A DNA stretch of 64,000 nucleotides from Taiwanofungus camphoratus (GCA_003999685.1 CP021221.1:3337760-3401759), one strand, 5' to 3'; counted from the first letter of the stretch, positions 38,546 to 47,533 are shown. Program-made: numbers and translations. The notes: generated by a model from the letters alone, not told the origin.

Positions 38546-39115
38546 TGTTACGGGGGTCTACGCCCGTAGGTGACTACCGTGACGGGGGGTCGTTGAGTAG
38601 TCAGGCGTGAAGTGTAAACGAGGAGTCAGCCTGGCTGACGACGAGTACACGTCTAAGTCTTCAACCGCTAGCCCAGCAGTCTCGAGAGAGTTGCGGGCTA
38701 AGTCACAGCCTAAGTCCTAGTGTAGTCACAGGGATATAGATGGTCTAAGGCGACCCGTTGAATAGACGAAGGTATAGGGGCCTAAGCCCAGTCGTAAAGT
38801 ACAAATGGTAACAACGGCACCAAAGTACACAGTGTAACTAAGGAGGACAAGATTGGGGTGCTCCACAGTGAGCCAACCCCTTAAGTACTATGGTGGGTTT
38901 AGGGCAAGCCAGCCCTCACTCCCACGGGTACCAGCACCTAAGCGTCCATAAGTCAGAGGCCCAAGTGGTCCCTTCTGAGGAACAGTCCATAACTAAGCGG
39001 GTGACGGTCAGCCCGTCAGGAATAATGGTGATAATTGTAAGTGTACACGACCCGCTAGTCCAGTATAGTGAAGAGAAATGAAAATGTATGTTCGCACCAT
39101 TATCGCCTTGTAACA
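38546..39115 (-). repeat. 570-bp LTR of the gypsy element (3' LTR)
   Basis: Bounded by the perfect 6-bp inverted ends TGTTAC (38546-38551) and GTAACA (39110-39115). Immediately upstream in element sense (39116-39130) is a polypurine tract, GAGAGGGGGGTAA, exactly where second-strand priming is expected. The 5 bp outside the LTR (38541-38545) read TTAGG. There is no second LTR in the window because the element is truncated, so the boundary rests on ends plus PPT rather than on a repeat comparison. Confidence 0.75.
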
Positions 39116-39126
39116 TTACCCCCCTC

Positions 39127-39882
39127 TCAAGGACTCGTCGCCCCGACGATCGAATCCTCAGCGTCTGACCCCTCTTGTTCTGATTTGACCCTGGCTCGTG
39201 GTCGGAGGGTGTTGGACTGGTCGAAAGGGATATCGTCATCACTGGTATGCATGCAGTCATGGCTCCAATGTCCCATTTGTCGGCATCGTATGCAGAAGGG
39301 GAAGTTCCCCCCACTGGTCGAGCTAGGGGCACCACCAGTGATAGAGTTGGATGGGCCCTCACTGACAGAAGGGGCCTGTGTTCTGGCCTGATGTCGTGGC
39401 GGTATCAGGTTGTCTATGACGCCCATTAGAGGGGAGCGCATGAGGACGGCGAGCAGGTTGCGGGCTGCTCGGCTTGCATCCATGTGGAGAGTGGCCAACT
39501 GCCACGTTGTCGGATTGTTGCCATTTGGCCCAAGGCCTGTTTGCCTTCGTTCGAGTGTGGCCAAGCTGCCAGCCTCTCGCGCGACAATGACCAGTGTCCG
39601 GTAAATGTTCGTCAACTCCCACAGGTCCGGCCAAGCCAGCAGCCGGGTGTCTATTTCTGGCCGTAGATCGGCATCCACCAGGGCCCAGGCAGTGCGATGC
39701 GCAAGTCTCCACTGATCGTATGGATCGTCGGACGCTGCCAATGGGGGCACTGTCTCCTGAATGTTTCGGTATGGGTGTGCGCGTGTGTGTCTTGCTCGTA
39801 CTCGGGGTGCGAGGTCTCGTACTCTTGCTGCGCTATGGTTCAAGTAGACGGATAGCTGTCGGCGGTCTGTATGAGTGGACAT
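39127..39882 (-). CDS. Extra 3' ORF of gypsy element with CCHC zinc knuckle
   Basis: 251-codon ORF beginning MSTHTDRRQLSVYLNHSAAR, overlapping the end of the integrase frame by 50 nt in another frame and ending just before the polypurine tract. The N-terminal two thirds are helical and Arg-rich (AWPDLWELTNIYRTLVIVAR); near residue 200 is a knuckle CIRCRQMGHWSHDC, fitting C-x2-C-x4-H-x4-C; the tail is acidic and Ser-rich. A CCHC knuckle normally sits in Gag, so a knuckle ORF after integrase is unusual. It could be a displaced Gag-like nucleic-acid chaperone. Translation mode (re-initiation or frameshift) is unknown. Confidence 0.7.
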   Translation of the reverse strand: MSTHTDRRQLSVYLNHSAARVRDLAPRVRARHTRAHPYRNIQETVPPLAASDDPYDQWRLAHRTAWALVDADLRPEIDTRLLAWPDLWELTNIYRTLVIVAREAGSLATLERRQTGLGPNGNNPTTWQLATLHMDASRAARNLLAVLMRSPLMGVIDNLIPPRHQARTQAPSVSEGPSNSITGGAPSSTSGGNFPFCIRCRQMGHWSHDCMHTSDDDIPFDQSNTLRPRARVKSEQEGSDAEDSIVGATSP

Positions 39883-41027
39883 CGTAGTGCCGTGCCTCTG
39901 CTGAATGTCGGTTGTATGCAGCTTTGCAGATCCGGGTGTAGCGGGCGTTGATCTCGGGCCTTGTAGGCAACCTGTTGACCTTCTTATATTCCTCCAGAAG
40001 GTCGGGCGAGTTCCTTAAGTCCGCCTCGGACTGCCATGTATTAGCAGAGTTCGGCCATCCAACCCATTTGATTAGGAACTGCCATTTCCCACGTTGGGCA
40101 CGATGCCCGTGAATGGCTTCGACTTCGTATTCTTCATCGCCATCGACTAATTCTGGGGGCGGCCTTGTGAAGTTCGGACCATGTTCCTTGGTTTCCCTGT
40201 ATGGTGTCAACAGTGATGCATGGAATACTGGATGTATCTTCCATGCCCTTGGTAGCTGAAGCTTATACGTTAGCGGTCCTAGGACTTCGGCTATCTTGAG
40301 TGGTCCCACTCGCTTTGGGGAAAACTTCCTCGGGGTCTTTAGGCGGAGGTTAGTTGCTTCTAGCCAAACCTGCGTCCCCTTCTCAAATGGCTGCCATGTG
40401 GTTCGAGCCCTTTCTGCCATCAACTGTGCAGCTAGATCCTGTGCTGCCAGTGCTTCCTTTCTGAACTCTCCGATGGCTAAGAGTCGGTCCTTGATTGATG
40501 GGTACCTTTCCAATGCCTTTGGTGATCCGATTGTCTTTGGATCATATCCCATAATCAGCTTGAATGGTGACTCCCTTCTTCCAGCATGCGGCACCTGATT
40601 GTGTGCGAATTCAAATTCCGGGATAAACTTTGCCCAGTTATGAGGATTGTTGGCACACAGGATCCTCCATGCGGCTTCGAGTTCCTGATTGACACGCTCA
40701 GTGCTTCCATCAGACTGCGGATGGTAGGCAGTGCTCATGGCCGCTTTGACACCTGTCAGCTTGCACCACTCCCGGAACACCGTTGCTGCAAACTGTGGGC
40801 CTCGGTCCGATATGATTCTGTCAGGTAGCCCATATCGCCGGTAAACGTTCTGATGGAGTGCCTCGGCTGTTCCTACTGCATCGATGGTCTTGTTGCAAGG
40901 AACCAGGACTATCCCTTTGGACAGTTCTCGGTCCACCACTACCATTAGTGCGTCAGATCCACGCGATTCTGGCAGGTCTGTGATGAAGTCGACTGAGATG
41001 TGTGAGAACGGCCTGGAGTTCGGTTCC
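39833..41027 (-). CDS. Integrase with C-terminal chromodomain (N-truncated pol)
   Basis: Open frame running off the element break at 41028; the first visible residues are PNSRPFSHISVDFITDLPES, containing the first catalytic Asp of the D,D-E core. The second Asp is in LPDRIISDRGPQFAATVF and the Glu in HPQSDGSTERVNQELEAAWR. A fungal GPF/GPY-like region (FSPKRVGPLKIAEVLGPLTY) follows, then a chromodomain around YEVEAIHGHRAQRGKWQFL and IKWVGWPNSANTWQSEADL. Stop at 39833-39835. Chromodomain integrases of this type steer insertion to marked chromatin. The reverse transcriptase portion has been lost. Confidence 0.9.
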
Positions 41028-41028
41028 G

Positions 41029-41070
41029 TTAGGTTAGGTTAGGTTAGGGTTAGGTTAGGAGGTTAGTTAG
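41029..41070 (+). repeat. Innermost interstitial TTAGG tract at the gypsy breakpoint
   Basis: TTAGG repeats with one TTAGGG and one diverged GGTTAGTTAGG segment, starting directly at the integrase break. This is the most centromere-proximal telomere sequence in the window and marks where an earlier chromosome end probably lay. Confidence 0.85.
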
Positions 41071-41250
41071 GAGGAGGAGACAACAGCGCCGCAGGTGCTG
41101 TTGGTGCGCTAAGAAAGGAAGAGGCTTAGGAGAAGCTAGTACTAATTAGCCCGATATCGCTATCGGACGGCTAATTTCGACTAAGTCTCATCAGAGCACT
41201 AGCGTCGCTTATAACCAAGTTCAACCAAAGTCACGCTTATGGTTGAGTCA
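41071..41250 (-). repeat. Unit A0, truncated subtelomeric unit
   Basis: The first 180 bp of the A unit (left end, ribozyme, about 45 bp beyond), then abruptly TTAGG repeats at 41251. In element (minus) sense this is an RNA 3' end with the 5' part missing, so truncation faces the telomere. Confidence 0.85.
41135..41203 (-). ncRNA. Type I hammerhead ribozyme, family A, copy 1
   Basis: On the minus strand: stem I 5' strand GCTAGTGCT (41203-41195), core CTGATGA (41194-41188), stem II GAC-TTA-GTC, core GAAA (41178-41175), stem III ATTAGC / bulge CGT / CCGATA, loop GCGA (GNRA), TATCGG / GCTAAT, cleavage U-U, then stem I 3' strand AGTACTAGC (41143-41135), which pairs nine bases with one G-U. Predicted cut between 41144 and 41143. 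All invariant core bases are present. Confidence 0.9.
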
Positions 41251-41268
41251 GGGTTAGGTTAGGTTAGG
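41251..41268 (+). repeat. Short TTAGG tract between A0 and A1
   Basis: Three TTAGG-type repeats (first one GGGTTAGG) separating truncated unit A0 from full unit A1. Confidence 0.8.
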
Positions 41269-42130
41269 AGGAGGAGACAACAGCGCCGCAGGTGCTGTTG
41301 GTGCGCTAAGAAAGGAAGAGGCTTAGGAGAAGCTAGTACTAATTAGCCCGATATCGCTATCGGACGGCTAATTTCGACTAAGTCTCATCAGAGCACTAGC
41401 GTCGCTTATAACCAAGTTCAACCAAAGTCACGCTTATGGTTGAGTCAGGGCCCGGGGGCCGATGACTAAATCAGTTTGACCGTACCAGGGCAAAGGGTTG
41501 CGAGTGGGAGCGAATCACGTCTCTCCCTCCTATCCTAATCAGTCAGCGCCAAGCAAAAGACATTGTCTAGGTTCGCCTAGACACCATTACTGATCAGATG
41601 TCAGAGTCATCTGATTAAGATTAGAATCCGGACCGTAAGCCTAGGCTCAAGATCCGAGATAAGAGATAGGAAGTCCGGGCCGGAGGTTAATCCGGGCCGG
41701 ACATAGATAGGAACAACATAGCCGGTGCCGCACCGATCATGTGACCGGGCCGCTTTCCGGGCGTCTACTAAGGGTAGCGTGGACCACTGAGGAAGCATCA
41801 TGTCATGGCACAAACCTGGGAATCCCTGTGAACACCCTGTCCGAGCCATGCGGGGCGGGGGAAGGATATTCAATAGGACCGCGTCCAGCAAGTTGCCGCA
41901 CCGTGCTCTAGCATGTTACAACCCACAGATCACCAGATCATGGACTAACACAGCAGAGGGGCGCTAGGGACCATAGTAGTTATCGCGCGCTCCGCTAGCA
42001 TGCGGGGACGGCGCGCACCGGGCCGCAATGAAGGGCCGGTCCGTACTAAGTGCCGAACATATCAGGTGACACGTAAGGCGCCTATCTATTTTAAGGCAAC
42101 CCTAAGCGCAGGACTGGATAAGTCCGGCGG
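41269..42130 (-). repeat. Unit A1, full-length (~0.86 kb)
   Basis: Full A unit. In minus sense it starts at 42130 with a small hairpin (GGACT-GGATA-AGTCC as read on plus), runs through a GC-rich block shared with B units (about 41771-41975), several inverted repeats, the hammerhead near its 3' end, and a ~65-nt tail up to TTAGG repeats. No protein-coding frame is conserved among copies. I infer a non-autonomous retroelement that uses the same telomere-priming route as the Penelope-like elements. Confidence 0.85.
41332..41400 (-). ncRNA. Type I hammerhead ribozyme, family A, copy 2 (unit A1)
   Basis: Same stems and core as copy 1, base for base in core and stem III. Predicted cut after the U opposite 41341. 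Confidence 0.9.
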
Positions 42131-42135
42131 TTAGG
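42131..42135 (+). repeat. Single TTAGG between A1 and A2
   Basis: Only one telomere unit separates two full A units, so A2 was added to a very short telomere tract or the tract was later lost. Confidence 0.7.
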
Positions 42136-42998
42136 AGGTCTATGTATCAATACTACTGGGGCTGCGAGTGCAGGGCAGGAGGAAAGAGGCTTAGTGGAAG
42201 CTAGTACTAATTAGCCCGATATCGCTATCGGACGGCTAATTTCGACTAAGTCTCATCAGAGCACTAGCGTCGCTTATAACCAAGTTCAACCAAAGTCACG
42301 CTTATGGTTGAGTCATGACCCGGGGGCCGGTGACTAAATCAGTTTGACCGTACCAGGGCAAAGGGTTGCAAGTGGGAGCGAATCACGTCTCTCCCTCCTA
42401 TCCTAATCAGTCAGCGATGAGCAATCATCATTGTCTAGATTCGCCTAGACACCATTACTGATCAGATGTCAGAGCCATCTGATTAAGATTAGAATCCAGA
42501 TCTTAAGCCTAGGCTCAAGATCCGAGATAAGAGATAGGAAGTCCGGGCCGAAGGTTAGTCCGGGCCGGATATAGATAGGAACAACATAGCCGGTGCCGCA
42601 CCGATCATGTGACCGGGCCGCTTTTCCGGGCGTCTACTAAGGGCAGCGTGGACCACTGAGGAAGCATCATGTCATGGCACAAACCTGGGAATCCCTGTGA
42701 ACACCCTGTCCGAGCCATGCGGGGCGGGGGAAGGATATTCAATAGGACCGCGTCCAGCAAGTTGCCGCACCGTGCTCTAGCATGTTACAACCCACAGATC
42801 ACCAGATCATGGACTAACACAGCAGAGGGGCGCTGGGGACCATAGTAGTTAACGCGCGCTCCGCTAGCATGCGGGAACGGCGCGCACCGGGCCGCAATGA
42901 AGGGCCGGTCCGTACTAAGTGCCGAACATATCAGGTGACACGTAAGGCGCCTATCTATTTTAGGCAACCCTAAGCGCAGGACTGGGAAAGTCCGGCGG
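42136..42998 (-). repeat. Unit A2, full-length
   Basis: Full A unit; its RNA 3' tail (plus-strand GAGGTCTATGTATCAATACT at 42135-42154) differs from that of A0/A1 but matches A4. Confidence 0.85.
42200..42268 (-). ncRNA. Type I hammerhead ribozyme, family A, copy 3 (unit A2)
   Basis: Core CTGATGA and GAAA, three-bp stem II, GCGA-capped stem III and nine-pair stem I all conserved with copy 1. Confidence 0.9.
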
Positions 42999-43050
42999 TT
43001 AGGTTAGGTTAGGTTAGGATTAGCGTTAGGTTAGGTTAGGTTAGGTTAGG
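42999..43050 (+). repeat. TTAGG tract with GGATTAGCG variant
   Basis: TTAGG repeats interrupted once by GGATTAGCG near 43016-43026. The same irregularity follows unit A4, so it belongs to the element end rather than to random telomere drift. Confidence 0.8.
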
Positions 43051-43901
43051 AGGTGGAGCGAGACCGCCGATAGGCGGGCGAGCGTAGTAAGAGATGAGAG
43101 AGATAGAGAAGACAAGAGTAAACAATAGTATCTGTCGCCAGATACCAACTTGTTTCGCTAAGAGCTCATCAGTACTCTCGTCGTACTTTTAACCGATGGT
43201 TCAGGGTCATCAGATGATTGACCCTGAGTCATCGGCCAAGGGCCGATGACTGATTCAATTTGACCAACCAGGCCATGAGGTAGTAATGAGCTCCAATCAC
43301 ATCAGAGCTATTTCTCTTATCTCTTATCAGCGGGCCGACAAAAGGCAGGCTAGAACGCCCTAGCCTTTACCAATACCGCCACCTGATCAGAGATAACAAT
43401 CAGATGTAAAGATAAGGAGTCATTTAGGATGACTCATAGATAAGAGATCCCTTATCATCGGTTGGGATGACAAGGGTGGGAATAGAACAATCCGGGCCGG
43501 TGCCGACCGAGTCACATGACCGGTCTGACTTCCGGGCGCCTAGATAAGGGCAGCGTGGACCACTGAGGAAGCATCATGTCACGGCACAAACCTGAGGATC
43601 CCTAGGAACACCCTCACCGAGCCATGCGGGGCGGGGGCGGGATATTCACTAGGACCGCGTCCGGCAAGTTGCCGCACCGTGCCATAGCATGTTACACCTC
43701 ACAGATCACCGGATCATGGACTAACACAGCAGAGGGGCGCTGGTGACCATAACTAGGTGGTGCCCAGGCCAGTCCAGCCTCGCGGCTCAACCGGTCCGTG
43801 CCTGGATGCTGATCACATGGCCGGCCCTCTCGGGCGAGTCACGTGACGAGCGTCTTATTTCCCAAGACTACCAAATGGAGAAGGCGCGGTAGCGCCTTCA
43901 G
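43051..43901 (-). repeat. Unit B1, full-length (~0.85 kb)
   Basis: Solo B unit lying between two A units. It shares the ~200-bp GC-rich block with A units and ends (plus right end) in the hairpin GAAGGCGC-GGTA-GCGCCTTC. It is not next to a reverse-transcriptase ORF, so it is either a solo pseudo-LTR or an element 5'-truncated to B alone. Confidence 0.85.
43111..43182 (-). ncRNA. Type I hammerhead ribozyme, family B, copy 1 (unit B1)
   Basis: Minus strand: GACGAGAGTA, CTGATGA, stem II GCT-CTT-AGC (loop one base shorter than other B copies), GAAA, stem III with a GCGA loop and one G-U pair replacing a G-C, then TACTCTTGTC. The core is intact. Confidence 0.88.
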
Positions 43902-43944
43902 TTAGGTTAGGTTAGGTTAGGATTTAGCGTTAGGTTAGGTTAGG
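43902..43944 (+). repeat. TTAGG tract with GGATTTAGCG variant
   Basis: Begins with three TTAGG units, then ATTTAGCG, then TTAGG units. This exact start is found at the right end of every full B unit. Confidence 0.85.
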
Positions 43945-44797
43945 AGGTGGAGCGAGCAACGACGAAGGAGTTGCGAGCGTTGAGAAGACTTAATGGAAGC
44001 TAGTACTAATTAGCCCGATATCGCTATCGGACGGCTAATTTCGACTAAGTCTCATCAGAGCACTAGCGTCGCTTATAACCAAGTTCAACATAAGTCACGC
44101 TTATGGTTGAGTCATGGCCCGGGGGCCGGTGACTAAGTCAGTTTGACCGTACCAGGGCAAAGGGTTGCAGGTGGGAGCGAATCACGTCTCTCCCTCCTAT
44201 CCTAATCAATCAGCGATGAGCAATCATCATTGTCTAGATTCGCCTAGACACCATTACTGATCAGATGTCAGAGTCATCTGATTAAGATTAGAATCCGGAC
44301 CTCAAGCCTAGGCTCAAGATCCGAGATAAGAGATAGGAAGTCCGGGCCGAAGGTTAATCCGGGCCGGACATAGATAGGAACAACATAGCCGGTGCCGCGC
44401 CGATCATGTGACCGGGCCGCATTCCGGGCGTCTACTAAGGGCAGCGTGGACCACTGAGGAAGCATCATGTCATGGCACAAACCTGGGAATCCCCGGGAGC
44501 ACCCTGTCCGAGCCATGCGGGGCGGGGGAAGGATACTCATCAGGACCGCGTCCAGCAAGTTGCCGCACCGTGCTCTAGCATGTTACAACCCACAGATCAC
44601 CAGATCATGGACTAACACAGCAGAGGGGCGCTGGGGACCATAGTAGTTAACGCGCGCTCCGCTAGCATGCGGGAACGGCGCGCACCGGGCCGCAGTGAAG
44701 GGCCGGTCCGTACTAAGTGCCGAACATATCATGTGACACGTAAGGCGCCTATCTATTTTAAGGCAACCCTAAGCGCAGGACTGGGAAAGTCCGGCGG
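43945..44797 (-). repeat. Unit A3, full-length with a B-like 3' tail
   Basis: A-type body and ribozyme, but the RNA 3' tail starts GGAGGTGGAGCGAG (plus, 43943-43956), the same as all B units and unlike other A units. Confidence 0.85.
43999..44067 (-). ncRNA. Type I hammerhead ribozyme, family A, copy 4 (unit A3)
   Basis: Core, GCGA-capped stem III and stem I as in the other A copies. Confidence 0.9.
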
Positions 44798-44812
44798 TTA
44801 GGTTAGGTTAGG
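44798..44812 (+). repeat. Three TTAGG repeats between A3 and A4
   Basis: Short TTAGG spacer. Confidence 0.75.
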
Positions 44813-45675
44813 AGGTCTATGTATCAACACTACAAGGGCTGCGAGTGCAGGGCAGGAGGGGAGGCTTAGAGGAAGCTAGTACTAATTAGCCCGATATCGC
44901 TATCGGACGGCTAATTTCGACTAAGTCTCATCAGAGCACTAGCGTCGCTTATAACCAAGTTCAACCAAAGTCACGCTTATGGTTGAGTCAGGACCCGGGG
45001 GCCGGTGACTAAGTCAGTTTGACCGAACCAGGGCAAAGGGTTGCAGGTGGGAGCGAATCACGTCTCTCCCTCCTATCCTAATCAGTCAGCGATGAGCAAT
45101 CATCATTGTCTAGATTTCGCCTAGACACCATTACTGATCAGATGTCAGAGTCATCTGATTAAGATTAGAATCCGGACCGCAAGCCTAGGCTCAAGATCCG
45201 AGATAAGAGATAGGAAGTCCGGGCCGGAGGTTAATCCGGGCCGGATATAGATAGGAACAACATAGCCGGTGCCGCGCCGATCATGTGACCGGGCCGCTTT
45301 CCGGGCGTCTACTAAGGGCAGCGTGGACCACTGAGGAAGCATCATGTCATGGCACAAACCTGGGAATCCCCGGGAGCACCCTGTCCGAGCCATGCGGGGC
45401 GGGGGAAGGGATACTCATCAGGACCGCGTCCAGCAAGTTGCCGCACCGTGCTCTAGCATGTTACAACCCACAGATCACCAGATCATGGACTAACACAGCA
45501 GAGGGGCGCTGGGGACCATAGTAGTTATCGCGCGCTCCGCTAGCATGCGGGGACGGCGCGTACCGGGCCGCAGTGAAGGGCCGGTCCGTACTAAGTGCCG
45601 AACATATCATGTGACACGTAAGGCGCCTATCTATTTTAAGGCAACCCTAAGCGCAGGACTGGGAGAGTCCGGCGG
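44813..45675 (-). repeat. Unit A4, full-length
   Basis: Full A unit with the same 3' tail type as A2. It lies on the 3' side of the truncated Penelope-like element, where B units occupy the same position for the full-length elements. Confidence 0.85.
44875..44943 (-). ncRNA. Type I hammerhead ribozyme, family A, copy 5 (unit A4)
   Basis: All core and stem positions as in copy 1. Confidence 0.9.
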
Positions 45676-45772
45676 TTAGGTTAGGTTAGGTTAGGATTAG
45701 CGTTAGGTTAGGTTAGGTTAGGTTAGGTTAGGTTCGGTTAGGTTAGGTTAGGTTAGGTTAGGGTTAGGTTAG
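45676..45772 (+). repeat. TTAGG tract next to truncated Penelope-like element
   Basis: About 97 bp of TTAGG with GGATTAGCG, a TTCGG variant and one TTAGGG. The segment TTAGGGTTAGGTTAGGTCTG at its right end recurs at the 3' end of every Penelope-like copy and is therefore part of the element. Confidence 0.85.
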
Positions 45773-47533
45773 GTCTGGTTTGAACAGACAACCCTAATAC
45801 ACCAACACACTAAGATAACGTTACACCTGATGTAACCGATGCTAATCAAACTGACTTAACAGTTTAAATATCCATTTCCAAAAGTACGTCATCCGCACTT
45901 TGGGCATTAATAACACTTCTGCGCCATTTACTTGCTAAGTCTGCGAAATTGGTTTCCCTTTTCCGAGACACAAGCCAGCGCTTGTCTAAGAATCCAAGTT
46001 GGGAAAGGTCTGCGACCTTCTCCGCCTCAATAAATCCGGTGGGTTTCCTTAGGTACCGCCCAGTCCATACCCAGCCCTCTTCTGCGCGGTTATCATGGAC
46101 AGCCGCCGCCAGTGTAGAGATTTGATCAGACCGCCGGGCTTCAGCGGCGGCACGATCTGCTGCTGCCGAGGCAGCCGCCGTTTCGCGCGACAGCTTACGC
46201 TGGGCTACTCGGGCGGGATCCCACCACTCCTCAAGCGTGGTCTGAACTGTGCCGGATAGGGTCGCATCCCGCGAACCCCCAGCCGAATAATCGAAAATCG
46301 GAGCGGCCGAGTTTTCCCAACTTGCCGAAAAGAAGTTTTTGAAGAAACTCAAAGACTCCACCCACGATCCCGTAACACGTGTCATTAATTCATGAATATC
46401 GAAAGAGTCCCATGAAGGGTTAAATTGTGACTTAATCACAAGAACGCCATCATTCGCATCCGCCGCTTTGGTCGAAGTTTGTTTAGTTTCCAAACGTTTC
46501 GCCCAGCGTACTGCTTTATGTGCATCAAGCCATGCAATAACCAGAGCAGGGGGATAGCCACGGCCGATGTACAAATCGACAAGCCCTTTAAGGGCATCCA
46601 AGTAGTGTTCCAACTTAGAACTTAGCGTGGCTAAACGGCTCATCTCCCCAATGAACGTGCCTTTTTTAACGTCCTTCGGGTGGTGAGATATCCATGGTAT
46701 TCTTTCATGATGGTTAAGTGCTTTCCGATACGGCTTATGTTCCACCCGGTTGGTAACGGGGTCAATATAGATAAGCATGTCAAGGAATGGCGTTGCCCAT
46801 TCCGACACTTCCCATGTTATAGTGCATCCAGTATATGAAATACGACTGGTGCAGAGTTCAAGAGCCTCTGCAGCACTACCTGCTTCAACGATAGCGAATA
46901 CATCGTCGATGTACCGCCCATAATAAAGAAAGGGTGGGCTAACCTGCCCAGAAGGCCAGACTTTATTTTCAAAATGGCATCCATAAAGATTAGCCAGGTC
47001 GGGCGAACATGCCACTCCCATGGCTAACCCACGCTTTTGAAGAAATGTGTGACCGTTGAAGTCAACTATTAGATCGTAATTGGCTGATTGCATACACCGA
47101 ATAAACAAGGCGTTGTAAAATTCGGGGTGGTCCGTTGATTGACTACCCAATGGATGACTAATGTACAGTTTAGATACAATGCCTACGCATTCTCTGAGGG
47201 GTACATTGGGGTAGAAAGCGACAACGTCGCCGGCCACAAGCCAATACTTTTTATATTTTAGTGTTTTAACCGTTGCTAACTTGGCAGCAAGATCTTTACT
47301 GCCATGTATAATAAAGGGTTCAACCTCTATAATAGGTTTCAACAACTTGGATACTACTTTAGCCGCGGGGCCTTGAGCGCATGAGTGACAGGGCACAATA
47401 GGCCGCATCTTCACCGGTGTCTTATGGATTTTTGGGATACCGTAGAAGATGGGAACCTTAGGCTCATCCAACTCGCTCTCGGGACATTTTGACCGAAGGT
47501 ATTTGGCTAATTGGAGTGTCTGATCGTGAGGCA
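45755..47533 (-). mobile_element. Penelope-like element P1, 5'-truncated
   Basis: Diverged copy containing only the reverse-transcriptase half. The 3' end carries the conserved hairpin; the 5' end is cut at 47533, where element sequence stops and TAGGTTAGG begins. Orientation (3' end toward centromere, truncation toward telomere) fits reverse transcription primed by the G-rich chromosome end and stopped early. Confidence 0.92.
45773..45789 (-). other. 3'-terminal hairpin of element P1
   Basis: GTCTG-GTTTGAA-CAGAC on the plus strand (5-bp stem, 7-nt loop), lying between the ORF stop and the telomere repeats; identical in all four Penelope-like copies. Likely the structure recognised by the reverse transcriptase at the RNA 3' end, next to CCTAA repeats able to pair with the telomere overhang. 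Confidence 0.7.

Larger units (their letters stand above)
38546..41028 (-). mobile_element. Ty3/gypsy chromovirus remnant, 5'-truncated by telomere repeats
   Basis: The 3' part of an LTR retrotransposon read on the minus strand: integrase core, chromodomain, an extra CCHC ORF, a polypurine tract and one LTR. Gag, protease, reverse transcriptase, RNase H and the 5' LTR are absent. The break is sharp: integrase-coding sequence runs to 41028 and TTAGG repeats start at 41029. The pol frame is still open, so decay is limited. The integrase/chromodomain arrangement is that of fungal chromoviruses. Confidence 0.9.

Noticed and set aside
38546-41028. Counting the gypsy element as part of the telomere-targeting system
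   Set aside because: It has an ordinary D,D-E integrase and chromodomain and lies inward of the first TTAGG tract; its link to the end is most simply a break point.
41607-41891. 80-94-codon ORFs in A units (MLDAVLLNILPPPRMARTG...)
   Set aside because: The frame differs between copies (absent in A2, shortened in A4), so it is not under coding constraint.
45676-45772. Reading the TTAGG arrays as CRISPR or minisatellite arrays
   Set aside because: The unit is a 5-mer without spacers, has telomere polarity and continues into the terminal tract.
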